Positions 54,801-64,000 of a stretch of DNA of 64,000 nt are shown here, piece by piece. Location of the stretch: assembly GCA_005884685.1 (NCBI GenBank), contig VBAH01000076.1:62001-126000 (forward strand), written 5' to 3'. The DNA comes from Alphaproteobacteria bacterium (lineage in GTDB: Bacteria > Pseudomonadota > Alphaproteobacteria > Rhizobiales > Xanthobacteraceae). The notes under the pieces are model-generated. The model had not been told where the DNA came from, made no database searches, and worked only from the letters and a program-made list of their open reading frames with translations. The translations under genes and the position numbers were made by a program. The stretch's first letter is position 1. Each line of letters starts with the position of its first letter.

Positions 54801-57800
54801 GCCGCACTTGACGTAGTGCGCAAGCGCCTCAGCAAAGAAAACCTCGACACCCGCGTCATGATTGTAACCGATATGACCCGCGACCGCGCGCCCATCATTA
54901 AGGCGATCCGCGATCAAGTCACCGCGCTGCACGATCGTCCTGCGGGCGGCGCGCCCTCATGGCGCCGCGAACGCGAACGTCTTGCTGCGCGAATTGACAT
55001 GCTTGAAGGAGAGCTCGATCGCCATCAGGCAGCGTTCCATCGCGTTGATGAGCTGAGCGGCCTAACCTATCGGGCTTTGCTCGCTGAGTTGGTGGGGCTA
55101 GAAGGCGCAGTACCACGGCCACTAGACATCCCGGCGCTTCGCTCGCATCTAGCTTCGCTTGGCCCTGCAGAGGTGACGACGCTCGAGGAAGTATGCGGTC
55201 CGCTCGCCGCTTACTGGCTTCCTTCGGGCTTCGAAGAAAGCTCGCTACACCCCATCAAAGCTTTCGGACCCGATGGCGGGACAATTGCGCTGTTCATCGA
55301 AGCCCTAAAGGCGTTCGTAAGCGCAGAAGCGCATCGAGAGCGCGTCAAGGCCGAGCAGGGTACGTTCTTTGAAATCGACGCGTCGGCCCCGCTGCGCGAC
55401 TGGCTTGACGAGTGCAAAGCCGATCTCCTGGCCCTAAGCCCCACGATGCGCGCCAACCTCGCCCGGTGGATACCGCTCTTTCGTCCGCACGGCGGGGGTG
55501 CGCCGGGCGTTGCATTACTGCTGACGCTCGCGGATCTTTCACGCCAGCTTCAGTTGCTCGATGGCTCCGCGCATATTCCTGCGACCTCGCGGCGATTGCG
55601 TTCCGCGCCGTCCGAGCAGCTCAATCAGGTGGTCGCGCTCGCTCTTAGTCTGCTCACGCCACAGTCTTGGATCAGCCGGCTTATCCCGCTGCTATGGCTT
55701 CGGCGACGCCGGCTTGGCCGCCTTCTCATGCAGCTGCAGATCAGTGGTGAAGGACTAACCTTGGAGGCGCTTGCCAGGGCGGGACAGCTTGAGCAAGCGT
55801 TGCGTCCGCTTCGGCTGCGACTTTTCGCAGCGATCGACACGCTGTTTAGCCGCCAGCCTGATCCGGACCTTGCTCCAACAGCCTTCGCTGGCCTCGCGAC
55901 GAATGTTGGTTCCATCTTTTCGCGCGCCGCGGACATGATCCAGGCCATCGACACCTGCCCAGTGCTCGCAGAGGCCGAGGAGGCTGTGCGCAGCGGATCA
56001 GCGGAGGCGCTCGAAGAGTTCTTTGAGACTGCGGCCTATTCGGTGAAACGCGCGGAAGGCCGCGAGAGAAGTCACAGGGTTCTCGACGGGCTATCGCTCT
56101 ATATGGACGAAGCCTGGATTGCGGCGCGGCGCGCTGCCATCCACCGAGAGGAAGCCAATGTCGACGCCATGACAGCGATCTACGGCGCGCTTCCAACGCT
56201 CTCCGCCTATCAAGAGTTTCGAATGCGAGCCTCGCAGCTCGGTCCTTTGGAGATCGCTGTCTTCAGGACTTTGCGGAGCAAGGAAACTGAACTCCGGCAG
56301 ATCACCGCGCCTGAACTCGATGAATGTGTCCGCCGCACAATTGCTCGCGAGGCGCGCCTCGTGTGGAAGATGCACATCGAAGGCGAGAACCCCTCTGTGC
56401 GCCTCGATGCCAGCGAAATCAACGCAAAGATCAAGGCGCTTACGCAAGCGGACCGCGACATACGTCGTTGCAACCGCGACCTGTTGATGGACGGCATCGA
56501 CGTGAGCCGCATCAAGCCAGCCCGCGAATGGGATGCCATCACTCGCCTTACCGGACCACGATCCCAACGTCTGCGCGGATTCATCGAGCGCGGCTGGGAG
56601 CTTGGACTTGGAGCGCTCCGTCCGGTCTGGCTGATGACACCCGATGTCGCGAGCCGCATCCTTCAGCCCAAGCCGGGCATGTTCGACACCGTGATCTATG
56701 ACGAGGCGTCGCAAATGCCGGTTGAATATGCGCTGCCGACGCTTTTCCGCGGCAAGATCATCGTGGTGAGCGGCGATGAAAAGCAAATGCCGCCGACGTC
56801 CTTCTTTACAAGCAAGGTTGAGAACGATGAAGCGACCCTATTTGACGGCGAGGAGCCGGACGAGGATGCGAGCGACCAGGAGCGCGAGACTTTTACCGAG
56901 ACCTGGAATCGGCGCGAGATCAAGGACTGTCCCGACCTCCTTCACCTCGCGCGGGTCGCACTTCCAACGAAGACGCTTCAAGTCCATTACCGGTCTGCGT
57001 ACCGGGAGTTAATCGCATTCTCGAATGCGTCCTTCTACGGCGATCGGCTCAGCGTTCCAGTGCGCCACCCGGATGAGGTTGTCCGCACCCACCGACCGAT
57101 CGAGGTCATTCGATCCAACGGGACGTACACAAGTCAGACCAATCCCAAGGAGGCTGAAGATGTTGTCTCCTACCTTGCAAAGATTTGGCAAAGCCGCACG
57201 CCCCCTTCGGTCGGCGTTGTGACTTTCAATCGCAAGCAGGCGGACCTAATCGAAGAGAAGCTGGAAGAATGTGCCGAGGACAACGCGGCGTTTCGGCAGG
57301 CTCTAACCCGGGAGAGGGAACGCGCCGAGGATGGCGAAGACATGGGTTTCTTCGTCAAGAACGTCGAGAACGTGCAGGGAGACGAGCGGGATGTCGTGAT
57401 CTTCTCCTCGACCTTTGGTCCGAACGCGCAGAAAACGTTCCGGCGTAACTTTGGCGTCCTCGGTCAGGCGGGCGGTGAGCGACGGCTGAACGTCGCCGTG
57501 ACACGCGCCCGCCAAAAGGTCGTCATGGTGACCTCGATGCCTGTCGATGAAATCTCCGACATGCTCACGACACGCAGGCAGCCCTCGCTACCGCGCGACT
57601 ATCTGCAGATCTATCTCGAGTATGCGCGCATGGTGTCGTCCGGCGAGGTGGATGAGGGGCGCACCCTGTTGTCCCGCATGATCACCGAGCGCGCTCCTGC
57701 GTCCGAGTCAAGTGCGCGGGACGTCGACGGCTTTGTGTGTGCCGTGGAGTCTTTTCTGCGCGAATGGGGGTGGAAACCGGCCCCAGCAAAAGACGGCGCG

Positions 57801-58055
57801 TTCGGACTAGATTTTGCGATTGAGGACCCGCGGACGGGTCTTTACGGCGTTGGCATTGAATGCGACGCGCCACGCCATCGCATCCTGACTACGGCGCGCG
57901 CACGCGAGGTATGGCGGCCCCGCGTCCTGAAGCAAGCCATCCCGCATGTTCACCGTGTGTCGTCCTATGGCTGGGTACACGGCGGCGATGCGGAGCGGCA
58001 GCGCTTGAAATCCGCCGTCGAGCATGCGCTGCAAACTGGGGGAGCGCGCTCATGA
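51804..58055 (+). CDS. Zinc ribbon-pseudokinase-SF1 helicase-PD(D/E)xK nuclease fusion protein
   Basis: 2083 residues from ATG 51804 (ATGA overlap). N-terminus: zinc ribbons (LCPSCHTERS, LLCPQGHPIGPGDLICPVC). Residues ~95-350: a Ser/Thr-kinase fold with HRDLRPGAIL, YTAPEAV and SDWWSLGIILLEHV, but the VAIK lysine position reads AVLTLYEP and DFG reads SFG, so it is probably catalytically dead. Residues ~965-2000: an Upf1/Dna2-like SF1 helicase with Walker A EGPPGTGKSQTIVN (~968), VIYDEASQMP (~1633) and late LNVAVTRARQKV. Residues ~2000-2065: an MTES_1575-type restriction-nuclease domain (LDFAIEDPRTGLYGVGIECD). The kinase-helicase pairing recalls MkoA of type I Mokosh anti-phage systems, which however works with a PLD nuclease. 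Confidence 0.88.
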   Translation: MIRLCPSCHTERSITETFCEGTLEDGSICHWDLSNEEIRSPGRAAPPPRAPTSLLCPQGHPIGPGDLICPVCEAVIEGSAPSPGPPPGPGEPEPPAETVVEGWRLTRRLPASSAVRERYVAVDSNGRPAVLTLYEPGAEPDPAVYDAIRRLPREFVPEIIATGRWREQAFEVAEELTGGPLTALSLDSNDMHAVRQIVQEIGRALHAFAEAGLRHRDLRPGAILVRSREPLDLVIGSFGSARLSEFDLDIVSPLETTRYTAPEAVAGGVAAASDWWSLGIILLEHVTRGSCFDGINEQAFLIHILTNGAPIPGGLDPSLTLLLRGLLARDRRERWQWKEVRAWLAGEPVAAPAAVTAPDEPATGPAITLTGRTFRSPTAFALAAAEAPHWEEARELLVRGVIATWAADASLPRETQAAVRQISHLQDASDDLRLSLALKVLNPAMPLIVRGNILTPGWLLDHPADGYEIITGSVPEFLRKLDVEPWLSRLKTRAVAVRARAQQLEIAVAEEELRVHLLSTSMARLAALWDERRRLLPDAEHPGLASLMDRRQVAEEDLILLLGASIEQFRSTDDLIEEAASEAQRADIAPFDPDTATTQLASPRRDIYRTLDTRIENFARCGIAMADEWADQLRLDRRLPLARVLALLAIPATSWKPLPKQGYVSTLLDFFAKKIVGGVLRGPLARMTIGRATARVDLTELGTSRTPAADILSQLLARTANTINLDPGAFAENETLERRLRSLHSHALLYRRDTGIDGLYLGFPFLLMRDQRGVTLPRIAPVLLWPIRINPQIGNRGHVAIAFGHEHDSDREADQVILNPALEGLMGVEAVREWEEARRDVLARSTISLADVMQAFEGLAAPRGTSLATLPGKDAKPKLYEKELSPSAVLFHLAYMGQAIVKDLEFIKNRPPNGTGLETALRLVEMTEAPTRTESVRELDRYFTAASDPSQEAAVIDARLAPGLLVEGPPGTGKSQTIVNMIADAIGRQKTLLVICQKQAALDVVRKRLSKENLDTRVMIVTDMTRDRAPIIKAIRDQVTALHDRPAGGAPSWRRERERLAARIDMLEGELDRHQAAFHRVDELSGLTYRALLAELVGLEGAVPRPLDIPALRSHLASLGPAEVTTLEEVCGPLAAYWLPSGFEESSLHPIKAFGPDGGTIALFIEALKAFVSAEAHRERVKAEQGTFFEIDASAPLRDWLDECKADLLALSPTMRANLARWIPLFRPHGGGAPGVALLLTLADLSRQLQLLDGSAHIPATSRRLRSAPSEQLNQVVALALSLLTPQSWISRLIPLLWLRRRRLGRLLMQLQISGEGLTLEALARAGQLEQALRPLRLRLFAAIDTLFSRQPDPDLAPTAFAGLATNVGSIFSRAADMIQAIDTCPVLAEAEEAVRSGSAEALEEFFETAAYSVKRAEGRERSHRVLDGLSLYMDEAWIAARRAAIHREEANVDAMTAIYGALPTLSAYQEFRMRASQLGPLEIAVFRTLRSKETELRQITAPELDECVRRTIAREARLVWKMHIEGENPSVRLDASEINAKIKALTQADRDIRRCNRDLLMDGIDVSRIKPAREWDAITRLTGPRSQRLRGFIERGWELGLGALRPVWLMTPDVASRILQPKPGMFDTVIYDEASQMPVEYALPTLFRGKIIVVSGDEKQMPPTSFFTSKVENDEATLFDGEEPDEDASDQERETFTETWNRREIKDCPDLLHLARVALPTKTLQVHYRSAYRELIAFSNASFYGDRLSVPVRHPDEVVRTHRPIEVIRSNGTYTSQTNPKEAEDVVSYLAKIWQSRTPPSVGVVTFNRKQADLIEEKLEECAEDNAAFRQALTRERERAEDGEDMGFFVKNVENVQGDERDVVIFSSTFGPNAQKTFRRNFGVLGQAGGERRLNVAVTRARQKVVMVTSMPVDEISDMLTTRRQPSLPRDYLQIYLEYARMVSSGEVDEGRTLLSRMITERAPASESSARDVDGFVCAVESFLREWGWKPAPAKDGAFGLDFAIEDPRTGLYGVGIECDAPRHRILTTARAREVWRPRVLKQAIPHVHRVSSYGWVHGGDAERQRLKSAVEHALQTGGARS

Positions 58056-59395
58056 GCGGCCCAAAGGTCTTCCGCGTCGTGACGCGCGAGGAAATCATCG
58101 CTATTTGCCAGGGCCACCTGGCTCGGGTCGACGCCGCTGCAGGTGAATGGATGCAGGCGGCGCAGCTGCGGGGTGCCGCATCACTAGGGGACATGGAGGC
58201 GGTACGGAATCGGCAGAAGGCCTTGCATCGCCTTCTTGCCGAAGATCGCTTTACCGAATTGCAGAAGCAGGCCCCGTTAGAAGTCACGTTTCTGCAGTCA
58301 GACGCGCAGGCCCGACGCGATCGGGCTGCCGCGGCGGAAGTAGAAGCACGTCAAGCAAAAAGGCGGGCAAGCCGCACCGCCGAAATGTTGCTGCAAGAGC
58401 TCAGCAAAGCCAGCCGCGCCATACCCGATGATCTGCGTCGGGCGCTGAAATCCGGCGATCTCGATATGCTCAATCCCGCAATAAATCGGGCGTTAAAACT
58501 ACTATCTGACAGTGCTGCAACGACAGGCACTACGGAGAGGCAGCGCTTTCTTGCCGAGCAACTCGGGCGGGGCGAAGCCCGTACGACGCTCGTCGAATGG
58601 ATGGCCCGGCAGCCCTCCGCTCCCGACGAACGGAATGTCCTGCAGATCGACCAGCACCTGGCGGTGTTAGCCACACTGAATATTGATTCGGCGCCATTCG
58701 AGCGGCGCGCCGCGGAGATTCCGCAGGAGCAATCGCTTTCGCGCCGCGCGCTTCTCGCCGACAGTCTCATCATCGACCTTGCCGCCGCGGTCAAAACCGG
58801 CCGTGAGCGTGAGATTACCTTTGCGAAGCTTCGTGAGCGAAAGATCGAGCTGTCACGCATGAGCTCGCCGGAAGCACAAGCGCTGGCGGCGGGCATTGAT
58901 CAAGCGTTCCACGCCAACGACGCCGCATTTGCCTCCGACCTACACAAACAAGCTGATGAACTTATTGCAGGTTACATGCGGACGATGGCGGCAGACGCTC
59001 GAAGGCGCGCCATTTTACGAGGCCTCTCTAGCCTCGGCTACGAAGTAACCGAGGGTATGGCAACTGCATGGGTCCAAAACGGGCGCGTCGTTCTGCGCAA
59101 AGCGGCCAGCCCAGATTATGGCGTGGAACTTGGCGGAGGCAGTCAGTCGAGCCGCCTGCAGGTGCGAGCCGTGGCCTTCGGAAGCGCCAGCGCCGCCCGC
59201 AACCCACGACGGGACCGCGATATGGAAACCATCTGGTGTGGCGAATTTGATCAGCTTCGAGAAATTATCAATCGCGAAAGCGGCAGCGTGGAATTAGAGA
59301 CGGCGCTGCCAGTCGGTGCCGTACCCCTGAAAGTGGTGAAGGCTGAAGCGATCGAAGATGTCGAACTGCCCATAGCTCGGACTTTGAACCAGTAA
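58052..59395 (+). CDS. Uncharacterised charged, coiled-coil-rich protein of the helicase operon
   Basis: 447 residues, ATG 58052 overlapping the helicase stop. It opens MSGPKVFRVVTREEIIAICQ, then has long charged helices (ARRDRAAAAEVEARQAKRRA and later segments) likely to form coiled coils, and a compact C-terminal ~130 residues (RRAILRGLSSLGYEVTEGMA). No signal peptide, enzyme motif or known family is evident. As the last gene of four overlapping cistrons it is most likely a structural, sensor or adaptor subunit of the same complex. Confidence 0.8.
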   Translation: MSGPKVFRVVTREEIIAICQGHLARVDAAAGEWMQAAQLRGAASLGDMEAVRNRQKALHRLLAEDRFTELQKQAPLEVTFLQSDAQARRDRAAAAEVEARQAKRRASRTAEMLLQELSKASRAIPDDLRRALKSGDLDMLNPAINRALKLLSDSAATTGTTERQRFLAEQLGRGEARTTLVEWMARQPSAPDERNVLQIDQHLAVLATLNIDSAPFERRAAEIPQEQSLSRRALLADSLIIDLAAAVKTGREREITFAKLRERKIELSRMSSPEAQALAAGIDQAFHANDAAFASDLHKQADELIAGYMRTMAADARRRAILRGLSSLGYEVTEGMATAWVQNGRVVLRKAASPDYGVELGGGSQSSRLQVRAVAFGSASAARNPRRDRDMETIWCGEFDQLREIINRESGSVELETALPVGAVPLKVVKAEAIEDVELPIARTLNQ

Positions 59396-59457
59396 TCGAG
59401 TGTGTGGCGGAGTGATTGCTCCCGGCATGGAGCCGGGCTTGCAGTTGAGCTGACGGC

Positions 59458-59835
59458 CTAGATGCAGGTCGTGCCTTTCTCCTCGGCGTCATTTTTTGTT
59501 CTATTGGCGAGAAGCATGTTTTTCCAGAACACTTCTAACGGAAGCGGATAAGCCTCTGTGCACAAGCCCACATGCCTAGCTATCTCCTCTCGTGAGAGAA
59601 ACCTTGGGGCGTTGTTGCTAATCAACAACGGCCCGCAGATCGCTTCTAGGAGAGCGACGCGGCAAGAGACTTCATCAATATTCTCATCCGTGATCTCACT
59701 GATCCCAATAATCGATGTATAGTTTATGAGCGCAGCGGTGATGGAATTGAGTACTTTTTCTCCGTCTTCGTTCACAACAAATAACTGATGCCGTTCTTTA
59801 ACTCCTTCGGCAGACCAACGTGGGACTACAAGCAT
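59458..59835 (-). CDS. Hypothetical protein, unknown function
   Basis: 125 residues from ATG 59835. The sequence looks coding (SREEIARHVGLCTEAYPLPL is a typical helix-turn-helix-like or helical segment, FVVNEDGEKVLNSITAALIN) but I recognise no family. It is less GC-rich than the operon to its left and is transcribed toward it, leaving a 62-base gap. Could be a small regulator or immunity component of the island. Confidence 0.5.
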   Translation of the reverse strand: MLVVPRWSAEGVKERHQLFVVNEDGEKVLNSITAALINYTSIIGISEITDENIDEVSCRVALLEAICGPLLISNNAPRFLSREEIARHVGLCTEAYPLPLEVFWKNMLLANRTKNDAEEKGTTCI

Positions 59836-59995
59836 CCGAAACCCCTTGGAATGCCGAGATTCGTACGCGGACCGACTGCCAGGAGCAATCGAGAATCCGT
59901 GACCCGGTGTCCATCTATAGCCGTGACTATATCATGCAAGAATGCGATGGTCAGGCCACAATGGGATGCAGGAATTCAATCGGGGCAACTAATCA

Positions 59996-62900
59996 ATGAG
60001 GATGATTGGGGCATCGTTTGAGCTAACCGCGACTGACTTGGTCGGCCACCTGCTGTGCCGTCATCTCACATCCCTGAATCGTGAAGTGGCCGAAGGTACC
60101 CTACCGAAACCAAGGGTATGGAATGATCCTCTGCTGGAGGTCCTGTTCGAGCGGGGTGCTGCACACGAACAGAATTATATCGAGCATCTGACTAAGATAG
60201 GTGTGGACGTCACCCGGATCGATGGAATCGAGGTCACAAGCGAAGCAGCAGCGGAGACGCGCGCCGCCATGCAGCGTGGAGTGCCCATCATTGTTCAGGG
60301 AGCATTGAGGACGGGTTTTGGAATGGGCGTGCGGATGTCTTGCGCCGCGTTGAGCTGCCAAGCGAGCTTGGTAGCTGGTCCTACGAGGCAGTCGACGCGA
60401 AGCTCGCCCGCGAAACAAAGGCCGGAGCAGTCCTCCAGCTCTGTCTCTATTCCGACATGCTGGGCACCGCGCAAGGGCTCGCGCCTGAGTATATGTACGT
60501 CGTTGCGCCATGGTCGGAGTTTGAGCCGCAGCGATATCGGTTCGCCGACTACGCTGCCTATTTCCGGAAGGTTGGGCGCGCCCTGCGCGCCGTCGTGTCA
60601 AGCCCGGCCGCACACGATACCTATCCAGATCCCATCGAGCATTGCGGCATCTGTCAGTGGCGGGAAGCCTGTGACGCTCGCCGCCGAGATGACGATCACC
60701 TTTGCCTCGTGGCAGGAATTTCGAGGCTTCAAATTAATGAACTGAAGGCGAACGGCGTTCCGACAGTTGGAGCCTTGGCCAGCATGCCATTGCCGCTCAG
60801 CTGGAAACCTGATCGGGGTTCGGCTGATTCCTATGTTCGCATTCGCGAGCAGGCCCGCATTATGGTGGAGGCCCGCGCGGCAGGCACCGGCAAGTTCGAG
60901 TTGCTTCCGGTGGAGACCGGCTTCGGACTCACCCGCCTACCCGAGCCGTCTGATGGCGACCTTTTTCTCGACCTCGAAGGCGATCCCTTCGTCGGCGAGC
61001 ATGGTCTTGAATATCTGTTCGGTTATCTCATCAAGGACGCGCAGGGCACAATAACCTATCAGGCAAGCTGGGCCTTTTCGCGCAGTGATGAGAAGCGTGC
61101 TTTCGAAACGTTCGTCGATTTCGTGATGGCACGGTGGGCGCAATTTCCGGGCTTGCACATCTATCACTACGCTCCTTACGAGCCTTCCGCCTTCAAGCGT
61201 CTGATGGGCCGCTACGCAACGAGAGAGGAAGAGATAGATCAAATGCTCCGCGCAGGGCTATTCGTCGATCTCTATCAGATTGTGCGACATGGCTTGCGCG
61301 CAAGCGTAGAGAGCTACTCGATCAAGCGGCTGGAGCCGTTCTACAACTTTGACCGTGGGGCACCACTTGCCGATGCGAATGTCGCCTTAGCTAATCTCCA
61401 GGCCAATCTTGAGCTCGGAGATGCTTCATCAGTCTCAAACGAAACGAAGGCGACGGTGCGCGCCTACAATGAAGATGACTGTCGGTCCACCTTAGCGTTA
61501 CGCGATTGGCTTGAATTGCAGCGTACTACGCTGATCGATAGTGGCGTGGAAATACCTCGCCCGCAGCCGGGCGATGGTGCGCCCAACGAAAAGATCACGG
61601 ACTGGCTCGTCAGGATTAATGGGCTCATCGCCGGGCTGACAGCAGATGTCCCTGCCGATCTCGCCGAACGAACCGCGGAACAACAAGCTCGTTGGATTCT
61701 GGCGAATGTGCTCGACTGGCACCGCCGGGAGGAAAAGGCGGCTTGGTGGGAGTATTTCCGACTGGCCGCTCTGTCTGCGGAGGAACTGCTAGAGGAGCGC
61801 GCTGGACTGTCCGAGCTCGTCTTTGTCGACATCGTGGGTGGGACCGCAAAGGCACCCATCCACCGCTACCGTTTCCCGCCGCAAGAAGCTGAAGTTCGCG
61901 GCGGTGAGGAACTCCGCAATATCGGCGGTGCCAGACTAGGTAAAGTCGAGGCAATCTCATTCGCGGATAACACAATCTGCATCAAGAAGCGACAGGATAC
62001 CGCTAGCCTTCATCCGCGAGGCGTCTTCGCACATAGCTACGTCAGCGGCCAGGTGATGGCCGAAGCGTTAGTACGGATCGGGGAATATGTGGCCGACTAC
62101 GGCCCGACCGGTGACGGGCCCTATCAAGCCGCGCGTGATCTCCTGCAGAAACGGCGACCGCGCGTTGGTGCTGAGACACTGCATCGCGAGGGGGAGACAA
62201 CCGTCGAGGCTGCCGTTCGGCTCTGCGGGCATCTCACGGGCGGCATCCTGCCGATTCAGGGACCGCCAGGCGCAGGTAAGACCTTCACGGGCGCCCACAT
62301 GATCTGCGAGTTAGTCCGCCGCGGCAAGAAGGTCGGCATCACAGCCAACAGCCACAAAGTTATCCGCAACTTGATCAACGCGACGATCAAGGCGGCCGAT
62401 GAATACGGTAGCGAGTTACAATGCTGCCAGAAGACTGATGGCGTCGAAGACACACAGCACCGTCTTTCCTTCGCGAAAAGTAATGAGGAGCTGTTCGCTG
62501 CGCTAAGGGGCGACGCCTCGGTCGGTGGCGGCACGGCCTGGCTGTGGTCGCGGCCGGACGCATTCGAAACTGTCGATGTTCTGTTCGTTGATGAAGCGGC
62601 GCAGATGTCGCTAGCCAACGTGCTTGCGGTGTCGCAGGCGGCGAAGACTGTTGTGCTGATCGGTGATCCACAGCAACTCGACCAACCGATGCAAGGCAGT
62701 CATCCGGAGGGCACCGACGTGTCGGCGTTTGACCACATCTTAGGCGGCGAACGGACCGTTGGTCGGGATCAAGGATTGTTCCTAGAAGAAACTTGGCGAC
62801 TACACCCATCTATCTGTGCCTTCACGTCCGAACTCTTTTATGACGGCAAGCTACGTTCAAAGGAAGCGCTCGAACAATTAGCTGTTAAGGGTACAGGGTT

Positions 62901-63426
62901 TCTAGATGGGGCCGGCCTCTATCTTCTGCCTGTCAGGCACGACGGCAACCAAAATTGCTCTCCCGAAGAAGCACAATCGGTGGCCAAGCTTTTGCGCGCA
63001 ATCCTCGCCGAGGGCGCGACTTGGATCGATCATGAAGGGAACGAACGGCGAATTACCCTCGACGACATCGTCATCATCACGCCCTACAACGCGCAGGTCT
63101 TCGAGATTCAGCAATGCCTGCCCGGTGCGCGGGTCGGCACGGTGGATAAGTTTCAGGGACAGGAAGCAGCAATCGCCATCTACTCGACCGCGACGTCCAG
63201 CCATGCGGATGCTCCGCGCGGAATGGAGTTTCTGTACAGTCTAAACCGGCTCAATGTTGCGACATCACGGGCCAAGTGCGCGTCTATCCTCGTTAGTTCA
63301 TTAAATCTCTTTGAGGCGGAGTGCCGCACCCCGCGACAGATTCAATTGGCAAATGCCTTCTGTCGATTTTTCGAGATGGCCAAGCATCTGTCGTTTGATA
63401 GCGCCACTGGCATGGACTGGGCCTGA
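59996..63426 (+). pseudogene. TM0106-family RecB-like nuclease/SF1 helicase, frameshifted near 60315
   Basis: About 1143 codons in two frames. The first (59996 to ~60315) encodes the nuclease start (TATDLVGHLLCRHLTSLNRE, LFERGAAHEQNYIEHL). Coding then passes to the second frame, FWNGRADVLRRVELPSELGS, in ACGGGTTTTGG; one missing base explains it. The second frame holds the rest of the Cas4/RecB-like nuclease (VDAKLARETKAGAVLQLCLY, CGICQWREAC cysteines), a DEDD-exonuclease-like LFLDLEGDPF domain and an SF1 helicase (Walker A GPPGAGKT, FVDEAAQMS, GDPQQLDQP, LNVATSRAK). The architecture matches TM0106-type proteins. Either a recent pseudogene or a homopolymer sequencing error. Confidence 0.8.
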
Positions 63427-63579
63427 AGGTGTATTGGCGGCTTATGGCCAAACACGATCGACTTGAATGGTTTCGTGGGAAAGTCGCGTTCGCGAACCGA
63501 CAAAGTTCCGATCTATCCAAAGTGGGGGTGGGGCAATGCTGGGGCATAGTAAACGCGAAGCGAATAGGCGCAAGAAACT

Positions 63580-64000
63580 ATGACGCCCTACAAAGGGTGC
63601 TGGAAGCGCGTTGACGTTTACACGGTTCCTGCTTCCGCGGGTCCGCTTTGGAGAAGTCGATTTAGCGATGCTGATGGCGCGCAGCTTTTCTGTCGCGAGT
63701 ATCCTCATTCGGAAGGAAAAGTGGCGGGAGGCCTACTCATCTCATCAACCTCGATAATTTGGGCCGAGATAATCTCCCAAATAAAGAGAGATTGGAGGCT
63801 GGCATATGCGCTACGCCCTGAGCAGTGGGAGGAGATTGTTGCCGGCGCGTTTAAGGATGCTGGATCGGCCGTGACTTGATCGCCGTAGGGAAGGGTATTG
63901 GCTGTGTGAAGGTGATTGGGTCCGTGAAAGCATACGCTCCTGATCATCTCGTGAAGCATGATGATGTTCGCGCGTTACTCGGAGTTCTTAGCGGAGAGAG
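63580..64000 (+). pseudogene. Mrr-like restriction endonuclease domain protein, broken and cut by the window edge
   Basis: The frame from ATG 63580 reads SQIKRDWRLAYALRPEQWEE IVAGAFKDAG, the helical start of an Mrr-like nuclease domain, then stops at 63877. From 63864 another frame carries on to the end of the window with GRDLIAVGKGIGCVKVIGSV and KAYAPDHLVKHDDVRALLGV, the catalytic core with the GRD aspartate and VKAY lysine. About a dozen residues expected between the halves are missing, so a small deletion plus frame change is likely. The true start and the end are uncertain. It lies 153 bases after the RecB/helicase gene. Confidence 0.5.

Noticed and set aside
1-64000. CRISPR array or complete insertion sequence
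   Set aside because: No regularly spaced identical repeats, no transposase gene and no terminal inverted repeats with target duplications were seen.

Overview
The window looks like chromosomal DNA of an alphaproteobacterium of the order Hyphomicrobiales, probably near Bradyrhizobium and its relatives. The reasons are high-GC coding sequence, many high-affinity ABC uptake systems, GTG/TTG starts, and a degenerate intergenic repeat containing the string AACAGGGAA that I associate with Bradyrhizobium-type genomes. This placement is inference; no rRNA or other marker gene is present. The left half is dense and GC-rich, and several later stretches (about 14.5-16.0, 31.8-34.2 and 41.5-46.3 kb) are visibly richer in A+T and look acquired.

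Region 1 (1-13.9 kb) is a catabolic island. Two complete branched-chain-amino-acid-type (Liv/HAAT) ABC importers lie on opposite strands around an amidohydrolase and the FdrA/YlbE/YlbF set, which in E. coli is the oxamate carbamoyltransferase AllFGH. The first importer carries permease and both ATPases in a single three-part polypeptide (LivM-LivG-LivF). The likely theme is import and hydrolysis of a ureide or cyclic amide, ending in carbamoyl transfer.

Region 2 (14-23 kb) has a relic of a solute-binding gene, a compact graspetide-type RiPP locus (MvdC/MvdD-like ATP-grasp ligase plus a 150-residue precursor), an iron/thiamine-type binding protein, a MetE-like methyltransferase, a glutathione S-transferase, a DacB-like carboxypeptidase and an orphan binding protein. 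Region 3 (22.3-28 kb) is a complete peptide/nickel-type ABC importer with its two ATPases fused.

Region 4 (28.2-41.3 kb) begins with a degenerate repeat and encodes mostly exported proteins: a large Tat-exported protein broken by a frameshift, two astacin-like zinc metalloproteases, an OmpA-like domain, a small secreted helical protein, a SUMF (formylglycine-generating-enzyme-like) protein and a 1169-residue TPR protein. Region 5 (41.4-48.3 kb, minus strand) holds an A+T-rich four-gene operon (PLP decarboxylase, small HHDP-type protein, PhyH dioxygenase, YejA-like peptide-binding protein), a Baeyer-Villiger-type monooxygenase and a small frameshifted gene.

Region 6 (48.4-64 kb) looks like a defence or nucleic-acid-processing island. 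Its core is four genes joined by three 4-bp ATGA overlaps: a ClpB-like AAA+ ATPase, a radical-SAM activase-like protein, a 2083-residue zinc-ribbon/pseudokinase/SF1-helicase/nuclease fusion, and an unknown charged protein. It is flanked by a GIY-YIG-like protein, a frameshifted TM0106-type RecB-nuclease/helicase and a broken Mrr-like nuclease. This four-gene unit is my main candidate for an undescribed system. Four genes in the window each look interrupted by a small indel, which could be real decay or assembly error.
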